Source: Clostridium thermarum (GTDB lineage: Bacteria; Bacillota; Clostridia; Clostridiales; Clostridiaceae). From it: a stretch of 64,000 nt of DNA. The DNA is taken from NCBI RefSeq assembly GCF_006351925.1, contig NZ_CP040924.1:3601501-3665500 (forward strand), written 5' to 3'. Both the position numbers and the translations under genes were made by a program. Below, piece after piece: positions 27,132-35,691 of the stretch. The first letter of the stretch is position 1, and the number at the start of each line of letters is the position of its first letter. The notes under the pieces were generated by a model. That model saw only the letters and a list, made by a program, of their open reading frames with translations, had not been told where the DNA came from and ran no database searches.

Positions 27132-27563
27132 ATGTCTGGTCTGATATTTGCAATAGTTGCCGGCGTGGCCATGAGTTTACAGGGAGTTTTTAATACAAGA
27201 CTGGGCGCAAAGATAGGCTGCTGGCAAACCAACCTAACAGTCCAAGGTACCGCTTTTTTAATAACTCTTTTAGTTGTACTCTTTGTACGAGACGGTAGTC
27301 TGAAGAATATTAAGGATGTAAACAAATTATATCTTTTAGGTGGTGTACTTGGAGTTGTAATTATCTTCACCGTAATGAAGGGAATAGAATTTCTCGGGCC
27401 TACCTACGCCATTTCAACCATCCTGGTAGCTCAGCTCACTGCCGCTGCAATTATAGATGCTTTCGGACTCTTCGAAAGCACAAAAGTGCAATTTGGAACA
27501 ACCAAAATTATTGGTGTTTTGGTAATGGTGGTTGGCATTATTATTTTCAAATGGAAAGGCTGA
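27132..27563 (+). CDS. DMT-superfamily transporter, YdcZ (DUF606) type
   Basis: This 143-aa protein has about five hydrophobic helices (LIFAIVAGVAMSLQGVFNTR, FLITLLVVLFV, YLLGGVLGVVIIFTVM, VLVMVVGIIIFKW). The glycine-rich first helix with QGVFNTRLGAKIG matches the small DUF606 transporters that pair as dimers. Substrate unknown. The ribosome site TTGAGGTGATAAAGTT precedes ATG 27132. Confidence 0.85.
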   Translation: MSGLIFAIVAGVAMSLQGVFNTRLGAKIGCWQTNLTVQGTAFLITLLVVLFVRDGSLKNIKDVNKLYLLGGVLGVVIIFTVMKGIEFLGPTYAISTILVAQLTAAAIIDAFGLFESTKVQFGTTKIIGVLVMVVGIIIFKWKG

Positions 27564-27652
27564 AATAAAATTCTTCAGCCCTGTGATAACATTTATCAGC
27601 TCCTTCATATACTATAATGGTAGCCCTTTTTAACGTATGGAAGGAGATATAC

Positions 27653-28849
27653 ATGTTTTTGACTAAAAATAAGATAGATTATAGATTAAAGTATTCCTTG
27701 GATAATAAACTTTATAAAAAATATAGAGTCAATGTCTATTGTAGGACCCTTACAGAAAGTACTGAGAAAAAGATCAAATCTCTAAAAGGAAATATACATT
27801 GTTCCATACCCTGTTTGAATTTTATATGTGCCACTTTAACTCCTATGGCAATAGAAAGATTGACAGAGCTTCCTGAGGTAGAACATATCACAGAAGACAG
27901 CTACGCTTTTCTCTGCGGCAGCAGCGTATTGTCTGCCAATGGTGTAAGCCTTAAAGGAAAATATAACCTTACGGGAAAAGGTGTGGGCATAGCCCTTATT
28001 GACAGCGGAGTTTATCCCCATCAAGATTTGCAAAAACCAAATAATAGGATTAAAAAATTTGTGGACCTCTTTGGCAAGTATAAGTATCCTTATGACGATC
28101 ACGGTCACGGCACCTTTATCGCCGGGCTGCTTTGCGGCAGCGGTTACTCTTCGAAAGGCATGTACAGAGGTGTGGCTGAAAACAGTAATTTATATGTAAT
28201 AAAAGCCTTTAATTCCCTAGGCCGAGGCCTTATATCGGATATTCTGTATGCCCTTGAAATTATATCCCGGGACTATGAAGAATATAACATAAGGGTTGCT
28301 TGTCTTCCTTTTGAAATAATGGAGAATGATCCTTATGTTTTAAAGCTCTTCTCTAAATCCTTTGATAAATTGTTGGCTCTGGGAATTATTCCTGTAGTTC
28401 CTTCGGGTTCCATGGGCAATGAAGAAGGAAGCATCACCGGCATCGCTGCATTGAGCAATTGTATCACAGTAGGCGGCTTGGATACTACATCATCAAACAT
28501 AACTTCCTACGTCCACTCTTCCAGCGGCCCTGTAGGTAAAGTAGATAAGCCAAATGTTGCTGCCGCCTGTGTGGATATATGCTCACTAAATACAAATGTT
28601 AACTATATTCCGGAAAGAAACGGCGTAAGACTTTTTCCCCATAACCTGGAAAGAGCCTATACAACCTTTACCGGCACTTCCTGCACTGCTGCTTATATAA
28701 GCGGAATATGTGCCATGCTTTTTGAAAACAATTCATCTCTAACCTTTAAAGATATCTGCTCCCTATTGAAAGTCTCCTCTACAATGATAAATATATCCCG
28801 TTGGCTTCAGGGATCCGGTATCGTAGATATCCATAAATTATTGCCATAG
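27653..28849 (+). CDS. S8-family subtilisin-like serine protease
   Basis: This 398-aa protein has the catalytic triad: Asp in ALIDSGVYPHQD, His in DDHGHGTFIAGLLCG and Ser in FTGTSCTAAYISGI. The oxyanion segment reads VVPSGSMGNEEG rather than the usual AAGNSG. There is no signal peptide; the first 90 residues look like an I9-type propeptide. It may be a cytoplasmic or spore-associated protease, as with clostridial Csp/Isp-like enzymes. AAGGAG lies before ATG 27653; the longer frame from 27617 lacks a site. A convergent terminator follows. Confidence 0.9.
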   Translation: MFLTKNKIDYRLKYSLDNKLYKKYRVNVYCRTLTESTEKKIKSLKGNIHCSIPCLNFICATLTPMAIERLTELPEVEHITEDSYAFLCGSSVLSANGVSLKGKYNLTGKGVGIALIDSGVYPHQDLQKPNNRIKKFVDLFGKYKYPYDDHGHGTFIAGLLCGSGYSSKGMYRGVAENSNLYVIKAFNSLGRGLISDILYALEIISRDYEEYNIRVACLPFEIMENDPYVLKLFSKSFDKLLALGIIPVVPSGSMGNEEGSITGIAALSNCITVGGLDTTSSNITSYVHSSSGPVGKVDKPNVAAACVDICSLNTNVNYIPERNGVRLFPHNLERAYTTFTGTSCTAAYISGICAMLFENNSSLTFKDICSLLKVSSTMINISRWLQGSGIVDIHKLLP

Positions 28850-28850
28850 A

Positions 28851-28878
28851 ATAAAGTTGCCTCAAAGGGCAACTTTAT
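28851..28878. terminator. Bidirectional terminator
   Basis: ATAAAGTTGCC and GGCAACTTTAT form a perfect 11-bp stem with a 6-nt loop between the convergent protease and M23 genes. T-rich sequence lies on the plus side. Confidence 0.85.
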
Positions 28879-28892
28879 TGATTTTATAAAGT

Positions 28893-29897
28893 CTAATTTT
28901 TGTATATGTATGGGTATGGATTTACAGGTTTTCCGTTAATTATGACTTCGAAATGAAGATGCGGGCCCGTACTGTTTCCTGTGCTGCCTACGTCCCCGAT
29001 CAATTGGCCCTTCTTTACAGTATCCCCTACAGCTGCCCTTAGTTTGCTGCAGTGACCATATATGGTTTGAATATTATCTTCATGCTGTATCTTTATCATT
29101 TTTCCATAGCCGCTGGCCCAGCCTGAATAAATAACTTTCCCATCCATAGCTGCATAAATGGGATCACCGGTGTTGGCTGCTATATCTATACCCTCATGCA
29201 TTCTTCCCCACCGAAGACCAAAGTTGGAACTTATACTCCCCCTGGAGGGAACAGCCATAGATATGGTCTTTTGCCTATTGGCGCTGACAGTTTTTCCATC
29301 TTTGCTTGCATAGGCTATTTTAACCGCCGGTGATGTACCTTTGTCAGTATTTTCTATCAATTTCTTTACCGTATCTTCAACCACATCTACCTGACTGAGA
29401 TTAACCTCTATTTCCTTATATTCTATCTTGCTGCTTATACCGGGAAATTTTTTGTTATCCTGTGCAGCCTTGTTGGAATAGTGAGTGCTTAATAAACTCA
29501 CCACCTTTTGCCCTTCCTCTTTGCTGGCCAATATAGCCACAAGATTTCCGTCCACTCTCATTTCTACAGCTTTGACCTTTGTGTTCAGGGCATTTATAAT
29601 GTTATTTCTTATATCCTCTTCACTGCTCATTGCCTCAGTATTTGCGATAACACTTAAATAAACGGTATCCTTATCTATCTTTATACCTTTAAATCTATTA
29701 ACCAATTCACTATATACTTTGTTTACCATTGTCTCTGCAGCATTCATGTCTTTTACGCAGGCCACTGCGCGTCCGTTGACATATACTTCATAAGCATTGG
29801 GAGCCAGTAGATTGTAGAATCCTATGCTTCCCACAACACTGGCACAGACTATGACCTTTGCCAGCTTGCTTATACCTCTTTTACTATTCACCTTCAC
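28893..29897 (-). CDS. M23-family metallopeptidase, membrane-anchored
   Basis: The 334-aa protein has an N-terminal membrane anchor near residues 12-28, a 180-residue helical middle with the YEVYVNGRAVACVKDMNAAE segment, and a C-terminal LytM/M23 domain. The zinc site is complete: MHEGIDIAANTG, IYGHCSKL and TGPHLHFEV. It cuts peptidoglycan cross-links outside the membrane. A G5 domain found in many relatives is not evident. It is the only gene in its unit. Confidence 0.92.
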   Translation of the reverse strand: MKVNSKRGISKLAKVIVCASVVGSIGFYNLLAPNAYEVYVNGRAVACVKDMNAAETMVNKVYSELVNRFKGIKIDKDTVYLSVIANTEAMSSEEDIRNNIINALNTKVKAVEMRVDGNLVAILASKEEGQKVVSLLSTHYSNKAAQDNKKFPGISSKIEYKEIEVNLSQVDVVEDTVKKLIENTDKGTSPAVKIAYASKDGKTVSANRQKTISMAVPSRGSISSNFGLRWGRMHEGIDIAANTGDPIYAAMDGKVIYSGWASGYGKMIKIQHEDNIQTIYGHCSKLRAAVGDTVKKGQLIGDVGSTGNSTGPHLHFEVIINGKPVNPYPYIYKN

Positions 29898-29980
29898 GCA
29901 TCCTTTCCAATAAATTAGGTAGACTTTCTTAATTTTCCCACAAATATTTTTTTTATTCCTTTTATGATAATTTTTCTTGG

Positions 29981-30009
29981 TTGAGGTACTTAATCACCTC
30001 TGCTATAAT
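29981..30009 (+). promoter_or_regulatory. Promoter of the dnaD-dnaI operon
   Basis: TTGAGG at 29981-29986 and TATAAT at 30004-30009 are separated by 17 bases, upstream of the DnaD-domain gene. Confidence 0.65.
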
Positions 30010-30061
30010 ATAATTGACACAAAAGACTGTGTCTGAATCTAATATGAAAGGGCGGTTAGGT

Positions 30062-31033
30062 ATGAGTACCTTTATGTTTAAGAAGTCTTCATCAGACTAT
30101 ACACCGGTCAGCAATGTATTCATTGAAAAGTATATGCCTAGAGCCCGAGGGGAATTTGTTAAGGTATATTTATTAGCATTAAAATATTGTATCCATGGAG
30201 AGTTAGGTGTTAATTCCTCGTTGATGGCCTCCACTCTTCATCTGTTGGAATCTGATATCATGAATGCCTGGAACTACTGGAACGAAGAAGGGGTAGTTAA
30301 ATTTACACCCATCGACAAAATGGGCAACTTCAATATAGAATTTGTAGACTTAACAGAGGATTCCCAAAAGACTGGTAACGAAGTTAACCTTTTAGAGGAG
30401 CTGACCAATAACTCCACAAAAGATATGCTCCATGAAATTGAGAAACTGGTATCAAGACCCTTGGCCTCTAAGGAAATGTCTACATATATAAGCTGGCAGC
30501 GGGATCTTTCCTTTAGTCCGGAGATAATCTTACTGCTGATTGAGTACTGCGCCTCCAAAGGAAAGTGTGATTACAGGTACATAGAAAAGGTTGCTTTAGC
30601 CTGGCACGATAATAATATAAAGACTATAGAGCAGGCACAAGCCTTCATCAAAAAACATGAAGATAAGTGGGTAAAATATAAGAAGATCTTATCTTACCTT
30701 GGCATAAAAGATGGGGAAATAATGAAGCCTCAGGAAGATATGCTAGATAAATGGGTGAATAGCTATGCCTTCCCTGTAGAAGTAATCCAGAAGGCCTGCG
30801 ATATTTGTTTTGAACGTTTAAACCGGGCAGATTTTAAATATATCGATGCAATTTTATCCAGCTGGTATAAAGACGGTTTAAAGACTATACAAGATATTCA
30901 AACCAAGGATCGAAAGAGTACCTTCAAGAAAGCCGTACCCCATAAGTCTCAAAATGATAACTTTAACAACTTTGAGCAAAGGGTATATGACTATGACTCT
31001 TTGGAAAAGAAACTGTTAGGGTGGGATAAGTAA
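30062..31033 (+). CDS. DnaD-domain replication initiation protein
   Basis: This 323-aa protein carries a winged-helix N-terminus (VFIEKYMPRARGEFVKVYLL) and two DnaD/DnaB_2-type domains. These end with helices such as DYRYIEKVALAWHDNNIKTI and FKYIDAILSSWYKDGLKTI, the characteristic YxxxILxxW repeats. It helps load the replicative helicase. ATG 30062 follows GGTTAGGT; a TTG at 30014 lies too near the promoter. Its stop codon overlaps the next start (TAATG), so the two are coupled. Confidence 0.92.
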   Translation: MSTFMFKKSSSDYTPVSNVFIEKYMPRARGEFVKVYLLALKYCIHGELGVNSSLMASTLHLLESDIMNAWNYWNEEGVVKFTPIDKMGNFNIEFVDLTEDSQKTGNEVNLLEELTNNSTKDMLHEIEKLVSRPLASKEMSTYISWQRDLSFSPEIILLLIEYCASKGKCDYRYIEKVALAWHDNNIKTIEQAQAFIKKHEDKWVKYKKILSYLGIKDGEIMKPQEDMLDKWVNSYAFPVEVIQKACDICFERLNRADFKYIDAILSSWYKDGLKTIQDIQTKDRKSTFKKAVPHKSQNDNFNNFEQRVYDYDSLEKKLLGWDK

Positions 31034-32013
31034 TGCTAAAGGGATACCATTCCGATATAATTCGGATGTATGAAATTATTAGAGATGAAGAAAATGCAGC
31101 TCTTCAGAAGCGTAGAGCTGAAATCGAAGAAAAACTTCCAGAAGTATTAGACTTAGAAAGACTCATCGGAAAACTCTGTGTAGAACTTTCAATGAGCGCA
31201 CTAAGAACCATTGAAAATAGAGAAGAGTATATAAAAGAGTTAAAAGAAAAAATCACTGACCTTAGGATGAAAAAGACTGAGCTCCTGGTTTCTAATGGGT
31301 ACAGCCAGGATTATCTCTCCCTGCATTACCGCTGCAATAAGTGCAAGGATACAGGTTATATCGGTTCCGCCAAGTGTTCCTGCTACAGACAAAAGCTTGT
31401 TAAATTACACTACAAGGACTCCGAGCTCAGCGAAATACTGAGGGAAAACAACTTTGATAACTTTAATATGGAATATTACTCTGCCAAAAGAATAGGAGAT
31501 GAACCGGAAAGCCCCCGTAAGAATATAGAAAAAATCCTTTCAAAGGTTTTGAGTTTTATAAAGAACTTCTCCTCTACGAAGGATAACCTGTTATTCTATG
31601 GTAATTCCGGCACCGGTAAGACCTTTCTTTCTCACTGCATCGCAAAGGAGCTTTTGGATAAGGGCTATTTTGTTGTATACAAAACTGCAGAAGAGCTAAT
31701 TCAAAACCTTAGAAAAATACGTTTTGAAAACGACGAAACCCTAGAGCAACAGCTCCTAGACTGTGACTTATTAATAATAGATGACTTAGGCACGGAACAG
31801 ATCAATGACTTTTCAAAGACAGAACTGTTCAACATCCTAAATAAGCGCCTATTAAGACAGAAAAAAATACTGGTATCAACCAATTACTCCCTAAAGGAGC
31901 TTGTATCAATTTACTCTGAAAGAATTACCTCCAGGCTTTTGGGTAATTTCAACTTATGTAAATTTTACGGCGAAGACATAAGAGTAACAAAAAACTTACA
32001 CTCACTGAAATAA
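31033..32013 (+). CDS. DnaC/DnaI-like helicase loader ATPase
   Basis: This 326-aa AAA+ protein has an N-terminal coiled region and a Zn site (CNKCKDTGYIGSAKCSC, about residues 100-117). Its ATPase domain has Walker A FYGNSGTGKTFLS, Walker B LLIIDDLGTE and sensor 1 LVSTNYS. It loads the DnaB-type helicase with the DnaD protein encoded immediately upstream (1-nt overlap). Confidence 0.94.
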   Translation: MLKGYHSDIIRMYEIIRDEENAALQKRRAEIEEKLPEVLDLERLIGKLCVELSMSALRTIENREEYIKELKEKITDLRMKKTELLVSNGYSQDYLSLHYRCNKCKDTGYIGSAKCSCYRQKLVKLHYKDSELSEILRENNFDNFNMEYYSAKRIGDEPESPRKNIEKILSKVLSFIKNFSSTKDNLLFYGNSGTGKTFLSHCIAKELLDKGYFVVYKTAEELIQNLRKIRFENDETLEQQLLDCDLLIIDDLGTEQINDFSKTELFNILNKRLLRQKKILVSTNYSLKELVSIYSERITSRLLGNFNLCKFYGEDIRVTKNLHSLK

Positions 32014-32040
32014 AAAAACTGCATCTTAATGCAGTTTTTT
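32012..32040. terminator. Bidirectional terminator
   Basis: AAAAACTGCAT and ATGCAGTTTTT form an 11-bp stem with loop CTTA and long A and T tracts on both sides, between two convergent genes. Confidence 0.9.
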
Positions 32041-32047
32041 TATTTAC

Positions 32048-33700
32048 TCATTGCCTTATGGTTTCTTTGCTGTAGTACCTGTATTTACTTGATTCTGAGC
32101 TAATTACACTATCCAGCTTCCATACATATCCCTTGGAATTATCATATAAGAGATAGTAAAGAGCCACTACAGAAACTGTCTCATTGTCATAGGTTAAGCT
32201 TCCATAGACATAGTTTATATTCTTATATCTGGTTTTTGACAGTATTTCATCGAGCTTAAAGGTATTTGCTTCAGTTTCCGTAAGCTTATGGTTATCTGAC
32301 CACCAGAAAAAGTCACTTCTGCCCTCTACCTCGGCCCCGGACAGGGAAGCTGCTATTGCATCTCTGGATAGGGCAGTCACCGAAACATCCTCCACAGTGG
32401 ACTTAGAATTACTAACATAGGTCAGTCCCTTTAAGGAAACATTAAATACATAGGTAGCTGCCAAAGTAGAATTCAGCATTCCTGCAGTATTTTCCCTCTT
32501 CAAAGTGACCGTCAACTTTTTCTTGCTGTCATCCAATTCTTTGCTCTGTATAGTCATAGACTTGGAAAACTTGTCTTTTACTAAAAAGCTTTTACCACCA
32601 AATACTGAGTTGTGAGCTACATACTCCTCAAGGCCCTTATTTTGAATCTGCTCCAATATAAGATCTTCTGAAAGTGTCTCTGATATAGCAACCTCAAATT
32701 GCTTATCAGCTTCATTTTTAATCCCATCTACGGTCCATACTTCATTGTCAAAGCTCAGGCTAATAACTACATTTCCCTTTGCCTGCAGCACTCCACCATC
32801 AATAATGACCTCCGCAAGCACCTCTTCCTTTCCTGCTTCAAAGTCAGGAGTCCTTTGTAAAATCTTTAAGCTATTAACTATTCCTTCACTTAATCCTACC
32901 TCTTCGCCCGCCGCTATTACCTTTTGTTGCTTGATTTCCTGAAGCAGTTTTGTTTCTTCCATGCCTGCAACAGCCTTAACTGTTATATCGTTCTTTAGTG
33001 TTATCTCATCCATCAGCTTCCACTGATTTCTTCCTTCCCTTTTATATGCTACTTGAAGAGAGCCTTTCACTTCTAAAGAGTTGTTGTTTAAAACAGTAGA
33101 TATATCAATGTACTCAACGCCCTGTTCCTTATTATAAACTCTGTTAACTACAGTCATCTCCTTCAGGAAACCTCTTTCTATTTCGAAATTGGTCCCTTTA
33201 GGCAGAATTATAGTCTTACCAATCAGGTCAGCCTTTACCTGGGCATCCTCAACCTTGGTATTCAGCAGATAGTTATAGGCCAAAAAACCGGATACCCCTA
33301 AAACAATTAAGGCAAAAAAGGGTATGACAAACAATTTGCTAGAGATAGCATTCCTTATTCCAGTTAGGACTTTAGATCTTTTTAATGACTTTCTAGCCTT
33401 CTTTTCCCGCTCTATTACCTCATCTGTTATAGGTGGCATCTCCAAAGTATCATGTATTTTTGCCTTTTGACCAGCAGAACCTTGCCCTATATCCCCAGTT
33501 TCCTCCATATCTTGGTCAATTTCTATTTCTACACCGTCAACATAGGTTTCTTCTGCCTGAACTTTGTCCTCTTCTTCGCCAGGTGTGTCCATTTTCTCTT
33601 CAGAGGCTATAAACTTCATTGTAAGCTTACTGCCGCAATATGGACAGAACTTAAGCCCATCTATATATTTGAATTCATTATTACAAATATTACAGTTCAT
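32048..33700 (-). CDS. Zinc-ribbon membrane protein with a large extracytoplasmic region (TcaA-like)
   Basis: The 550-aa protein starts with a zinc ribbon (MNCNICNNEFKYIDGLKFCP, then YCGSKL). An acidic linker follows, then one transmembrane helix near residues 125-148 (LFVIPFFALIVLGVSGFLAY) and about 400 outer residues. The outer part has repeated NTF2-like or TcaA-like segments ending WKLDSVISSESSKYRYY. This layout is seen in TcaA/YrvJ-type envelope proteins; function is unknown. ATG 33700 follows GGAGG by six bases and puts the zinc ribbon at the very N-terminus. Confidence 0.8.
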   Translation of the reverse strand: MNCNICNNEFKYIDGLKFCPYCGSKLTMKFIASEEKMDTPGEEEDKVQAEETYVDGVEIEIDQDMEETGDIGQGSAGQKAKIHDTLEMPPITDEVIEREKKARKSLKRSKVLTGIRNAISSKLFVIPFFALIVLGVSGFLAYNYLLNTKVEDAQVKADLIGKTIILPKGTNFEIERGFLKEMTVVNRVYNKEQGVEYIDISTVLNNNSLEVKGSLQVAYKREGRNQWKLMDEITLKNDITVKAVAGMEETKLLQEIKQQKVIAAGEEVGLSEGIVNSLKILQRTPDFEAGKEEVLAEVIIDGGVLQAKGNVVISLSFDNEVWTVDGIKNEADKQFEVAISETLSEDLILEQIQNKGLEEYVAHNSVFGGKSFLVKDKFSKSMTIQSKELDDSKKKLTVTLKRENTAGMLNSTLAATYVFNVSLKGLTYVSNSKSTVEDVSVTALSRDAIAASLSGAEVEGRSDFFWWSDNHKLTETEANTFKLDEILSKTRYKNINYVYGSLTYDNETVSVVALYYLLYDNSKGYVWKLDSVISSESSKYRYYSKETIRQ

Positions 33701-33865
33701 TCTCAGCCTCCATAAAATCATAGTAAAATTAATTCCTTACCATATATTATAGTATCAAAGACACTTTTCAACAATAATTGATTTGTTTTTCACTACTTAT
33801 TTTATATGCATCTGAAAAAATTTTAGTCCAAGCTTTTTTACTTTTAATATAAATAAAAATGTAAA

Positions 33866-33893
33866 AAAACCTTGGAATCAAATCCAAGGTTTT
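33866..33893 (-). terminator. Terminator of the tRNA operon
   Basis: AAAACCTTGGA and TCCAAGGTTTT form an 11-bp stem just two bases beyond the CCA end of tRNA-Thr. On the minus strand TTTTTACATTTTT follows. Confidence 0.9.
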
Positions 33894-33895
33894 AA

Positions 33896-33971
33896 TGGAG
33901 CTGGCAATCGGAATCGAACCAACAACCTGCTGATTACAAGTCAGCTGCTCTGCCTATTGAGCTATGCCAGC
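33896..33971 (-). tRNA. tRNA-Thr (UGU)
   Basis: This 76-nt cloverleaf has acceptor GCTGGCA/TGCCAGC, anticodon loop CTTGTAA (anticodon UGT), T-loop GGTTCGATTCC and an encoded CCA. It is the last gene of the operon. Confidence 0.97.
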
Positions 33972-33974
33972 ATA

Positions 33975-34051
33975 TGGCGACCCAGAAGGGACTCGAACCC
34001 TCGACCTCCGGCGTGACAGGCCGGCACTCTAACCAACTGAGCCACTGGGCC
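33975..34051 (-). tRNA. tRNA-Asp (GUC), copy 2
   Basis: This 77-nt tRNA has acceptor GGCCCAG/CTGGGTC, anticodon loop CTGTCAC (anticodon GTC), discriminator G and encoded CCA. It appears identical to the tRNA at 34278-34354. Confidence 0.97.
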
Positions 34052-34059
34052 ATATTATG

Positions 34060-34135
34060 TGGTGGGCACAACAGGGATCGAACCTGTGACCCTCTGCTTG
34101 TAAGGCAGATGCTCTCCCAGCTGAGCTATGCGCCC
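34060..34135 (-). tRNA. tRNA-Val (UAC), copy 2
   Basis: This 76-nt tRNA has acceptor GGGCGCA/TGTGCCC, anticodon loop CTTACAA (anticodon TAC) and encoded CCA. It matches the copy at 34361-34436. Confidence 0.97.
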
Positions 34136-34141
34136 ACATAA

Positions 34142-34216
34142 TGGTGACTCCTAGGGGAATCGAACCCCTGTTACCACCGTGAAAGGGTGGTGTCTTAACC
34201 GCTTGACCAAGGAGCC
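34142..34216 (-). tRNA. tRNA-Glu (UUC), copy 2
   Basis: This 75-nt tRNA has acceptor GGCTCCT/AGGAGTC, anticodon loop CTTTCAC (anticodon TTC) and encoded CCA. It matches the copy at 34444-34518. Confidence 0.97.
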
Positions 34217-34277
34217 AATAAGAATATATGAACAAAGTATCCGGATTTTCAAACCATCATCTACTTTGAGTCAAATG

Positions 34278-34354
34278 TGGCGACCCAGAAGGGACTCGAA
34301 CCCTCGACCTCCGGCGTGACAGGCCGGCACTCTAACCAACTGAGCCACTGGGCC
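34278..34354 (-). tRNA. tRNA-Asp (GUC), copy 1
   Basis: Same features as the tRNA at 33975-34051. A 61-nt spacer (34217-34277) separates the two Glu-Val-Asp blocks. Confidence 0.97.
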
Positions 34355-34360
34355 ATAATG

Positions 34361-34436
34361 TGGTGGGCACAACAGGGATCGAACCTGTGACCCTCTGCTT
34401 GTAAGGCAGATGCTCTCCCAGCTGAGCTATGCGCCC
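34361..34436 (-). tRNA. tRNA-Val (UAC), copy 1
   Basis: Same features as the tRNA at 34060-34135, with anticodon TAC and encoded CCA. Confidence 0.97.
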
Positions 34437-34443
34437 ACATTAA

Positions 34444-34518
34444 TGGTGACTCCTAGGGGAATCGAACCCCTGTTACCACCGTGAAAGGGTGGTGTCTTAA
34501 CCGCTTGACCAAGGAGCC
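34444..34518 (-). tRNA. tRNA-Glu (UUC), copy 1
   Basis: First gene of the tRNA operon, 42 bases downstream of its -10 box. Anticodon loop CTTTCAC (TTC), encoded CCA. Confidence 0.97.
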
Positions 34519-34559
34519 ATTTTCACTTGTTGTACGGGCCTCGCGACCCGACATAGACT

Positions 34560-34588
34560 ATAATACAAGAAAACTTTAATAGTGTCAA
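34560..34588 (-). promoter_or_regulatory. Strong promoter of the tRNA operon
   Basis: On the minus strand TTGACA (34588-34583), a 17-base spacer and TATTAT (34565-34560) precede the first tRNA. A GC-rich block (GTCGGGTCGCGAGGCCCG) follows, as expected for a stable-RNA leader. Confidence 0.85.
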
Positions 34589-34609
34589 CAACTTTTTTCA
34601 ACATTTTTA

Positions 34610-34984
34610 TCAAAAAATTTTTCTTAGTTCTACAAGCGCACAACCCTCTATTGCATTGATGCCGTTTTCCCTGCAAAACTCTAGTATTTCTGTACTTTCA
34701 GCCCCTGGCTGTATCAGTATTTTATCTATGCCTAATTCTTTAGCTTCCTTAACAACCTTTATTCCATCCCTGGGATTTATACATAAATCCAGTACATCGA
34801 TAGCATGAGGAACTTCCTTAAGGCTCTGGTAAACACCTTTTGCTGAAACCCCCGGCTTCATGCCGCTTACATTAAACCCTGCATTCTCAAGACTCATCTT
34901 TATTTTGTAGGCATACTTCTGATTGTTTAAAACATCTCCGGCTACTGCCCAATTTTTAAATTTCATAAATTCTGATGCATTCAT
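34610..34984 (-). CDS. CoA-binding domain protein (YccU-like)
   Basis: This 124-aa single-domain Rossmann protein contains NWAVAGDVLNNQKYAYKI, HAIDVLDLCINPRDGIKVV, DKILIQPGAES and GINAIEGCALVELRK, the hallmarks of the CoA_binding_2 family. It probably binds CoA or a nucleotide; no enzymatic role is established. GGAGGG lies about 12 bases before ATG 34984. The tRNA promoter begins just beyond its stop. Confidence 0.88.
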   Translation of the reverse strand: MNASEFMKFKNWAVAGDVLNNQKYAYKIKMSLENAGFNVSGMKPGVSAKGVYQSLKEVPHAIDVLDLCINPRDGIKVVKEAKELGIDKILIQPGAESTEILEFCRENGINAIEGCALVELRKIF

Positions 34985-35047
34985 TTTCTTATTATCCCTC
35001 CGTATTGTTCATCATATTTGCTTGATATTATACAATAGAGATCCCTG

Positions 35048-35527
35048 CTACAATTCTATTTTCTTACCTATTTCCGTCAGAAAATCTTTATAGCTTAATA
35101 CCCTAGATGGTCCTAATAAAGTCTTAGCACTATTATACATTCTTTTATCATCAGTTACCAGAACATATTGTTCATATTTTTTACAGGTAGCTATGAGGCT
35201 GAAATCATTGGCTGACAGCTTATTATCATCTATATAGTAAATATTCTTATTTTTATCATACCTGAAGGAAAATATACCGGTAAAATCTTGCTCATAGATA
35301 CTTTCATCAACTTCAATTATATGATCAATAAGTTTAAGAAACTTATCTGTAAGAATAGGCATACCGTTAAATTCCCTATATTCCTTTACAGATAGCTCTC
35401 CGGCTATATTTTTAGCCACCTTATAATCTATTCCTTCGGCATCGTCAATTTTATCAAGGAGATGAGGCTGCTTGTTCCAGAGCTTTATGACTATATTGCT
35501 GTCCAGTAAATATTCCCTACGGTTCAT
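35048..35527 (-). CDS. PIN-domain-like protein without an evident antitoxin
   Basis: The 159-aa protein shows the PIN acidic residues: YLLDSNIVIKLW at residues 6-17, AGELSVKEYREF near 43, KLSANDFSLIATCKKY near 120 and VLVTDDKRMYNSAK near 138. PIN proteins are Mg-dependent ribonucleases, often toxins. No small antitoxin gene adjoins: upstream is the divergent HI0933 gene and downstream the CoA-binding gene. It may be a housekeeping PIN nuclease or an orphan toxin. AAAAGGAG precedes ATG 35527. Confidence 0.75.
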   Translation of the reverse strand: MNRREYLLDSNIVIKLWNKQPHLLDKIDDAEGIDYKVAKNIAGELSVKEYREFNGMPILTDKFLKLIDHIIEVDESIYEQDFTGIFSFRYDKNKNIYYIDDNKLSANDFSLIATCKKYEQYVLVTDDKRMYNSAKTLLGPSRVLSYKDFLTEIGKKIEL

Positions 35528-35691
35528 ATCGGCTTTCTCCTTTTAGAGTATATTTTTTAACCTCTATAGTTTATAATATGCCCAGGTACTGTTTACTGAT
35601 GTATAAATTATTAGATAACTTCTACTGATTCCTCACTTATAAAAATTATGATAAAATATTAGAATACTAAAGGATATGGAGATGATTAAGT

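Noticed and set aside
34029-34235. A 68-codon open frame across the tRNA genes
   Set aside because: It runs through three tRNAs on the same strand, and the tRNA cloverleafs explain the sequence fully.
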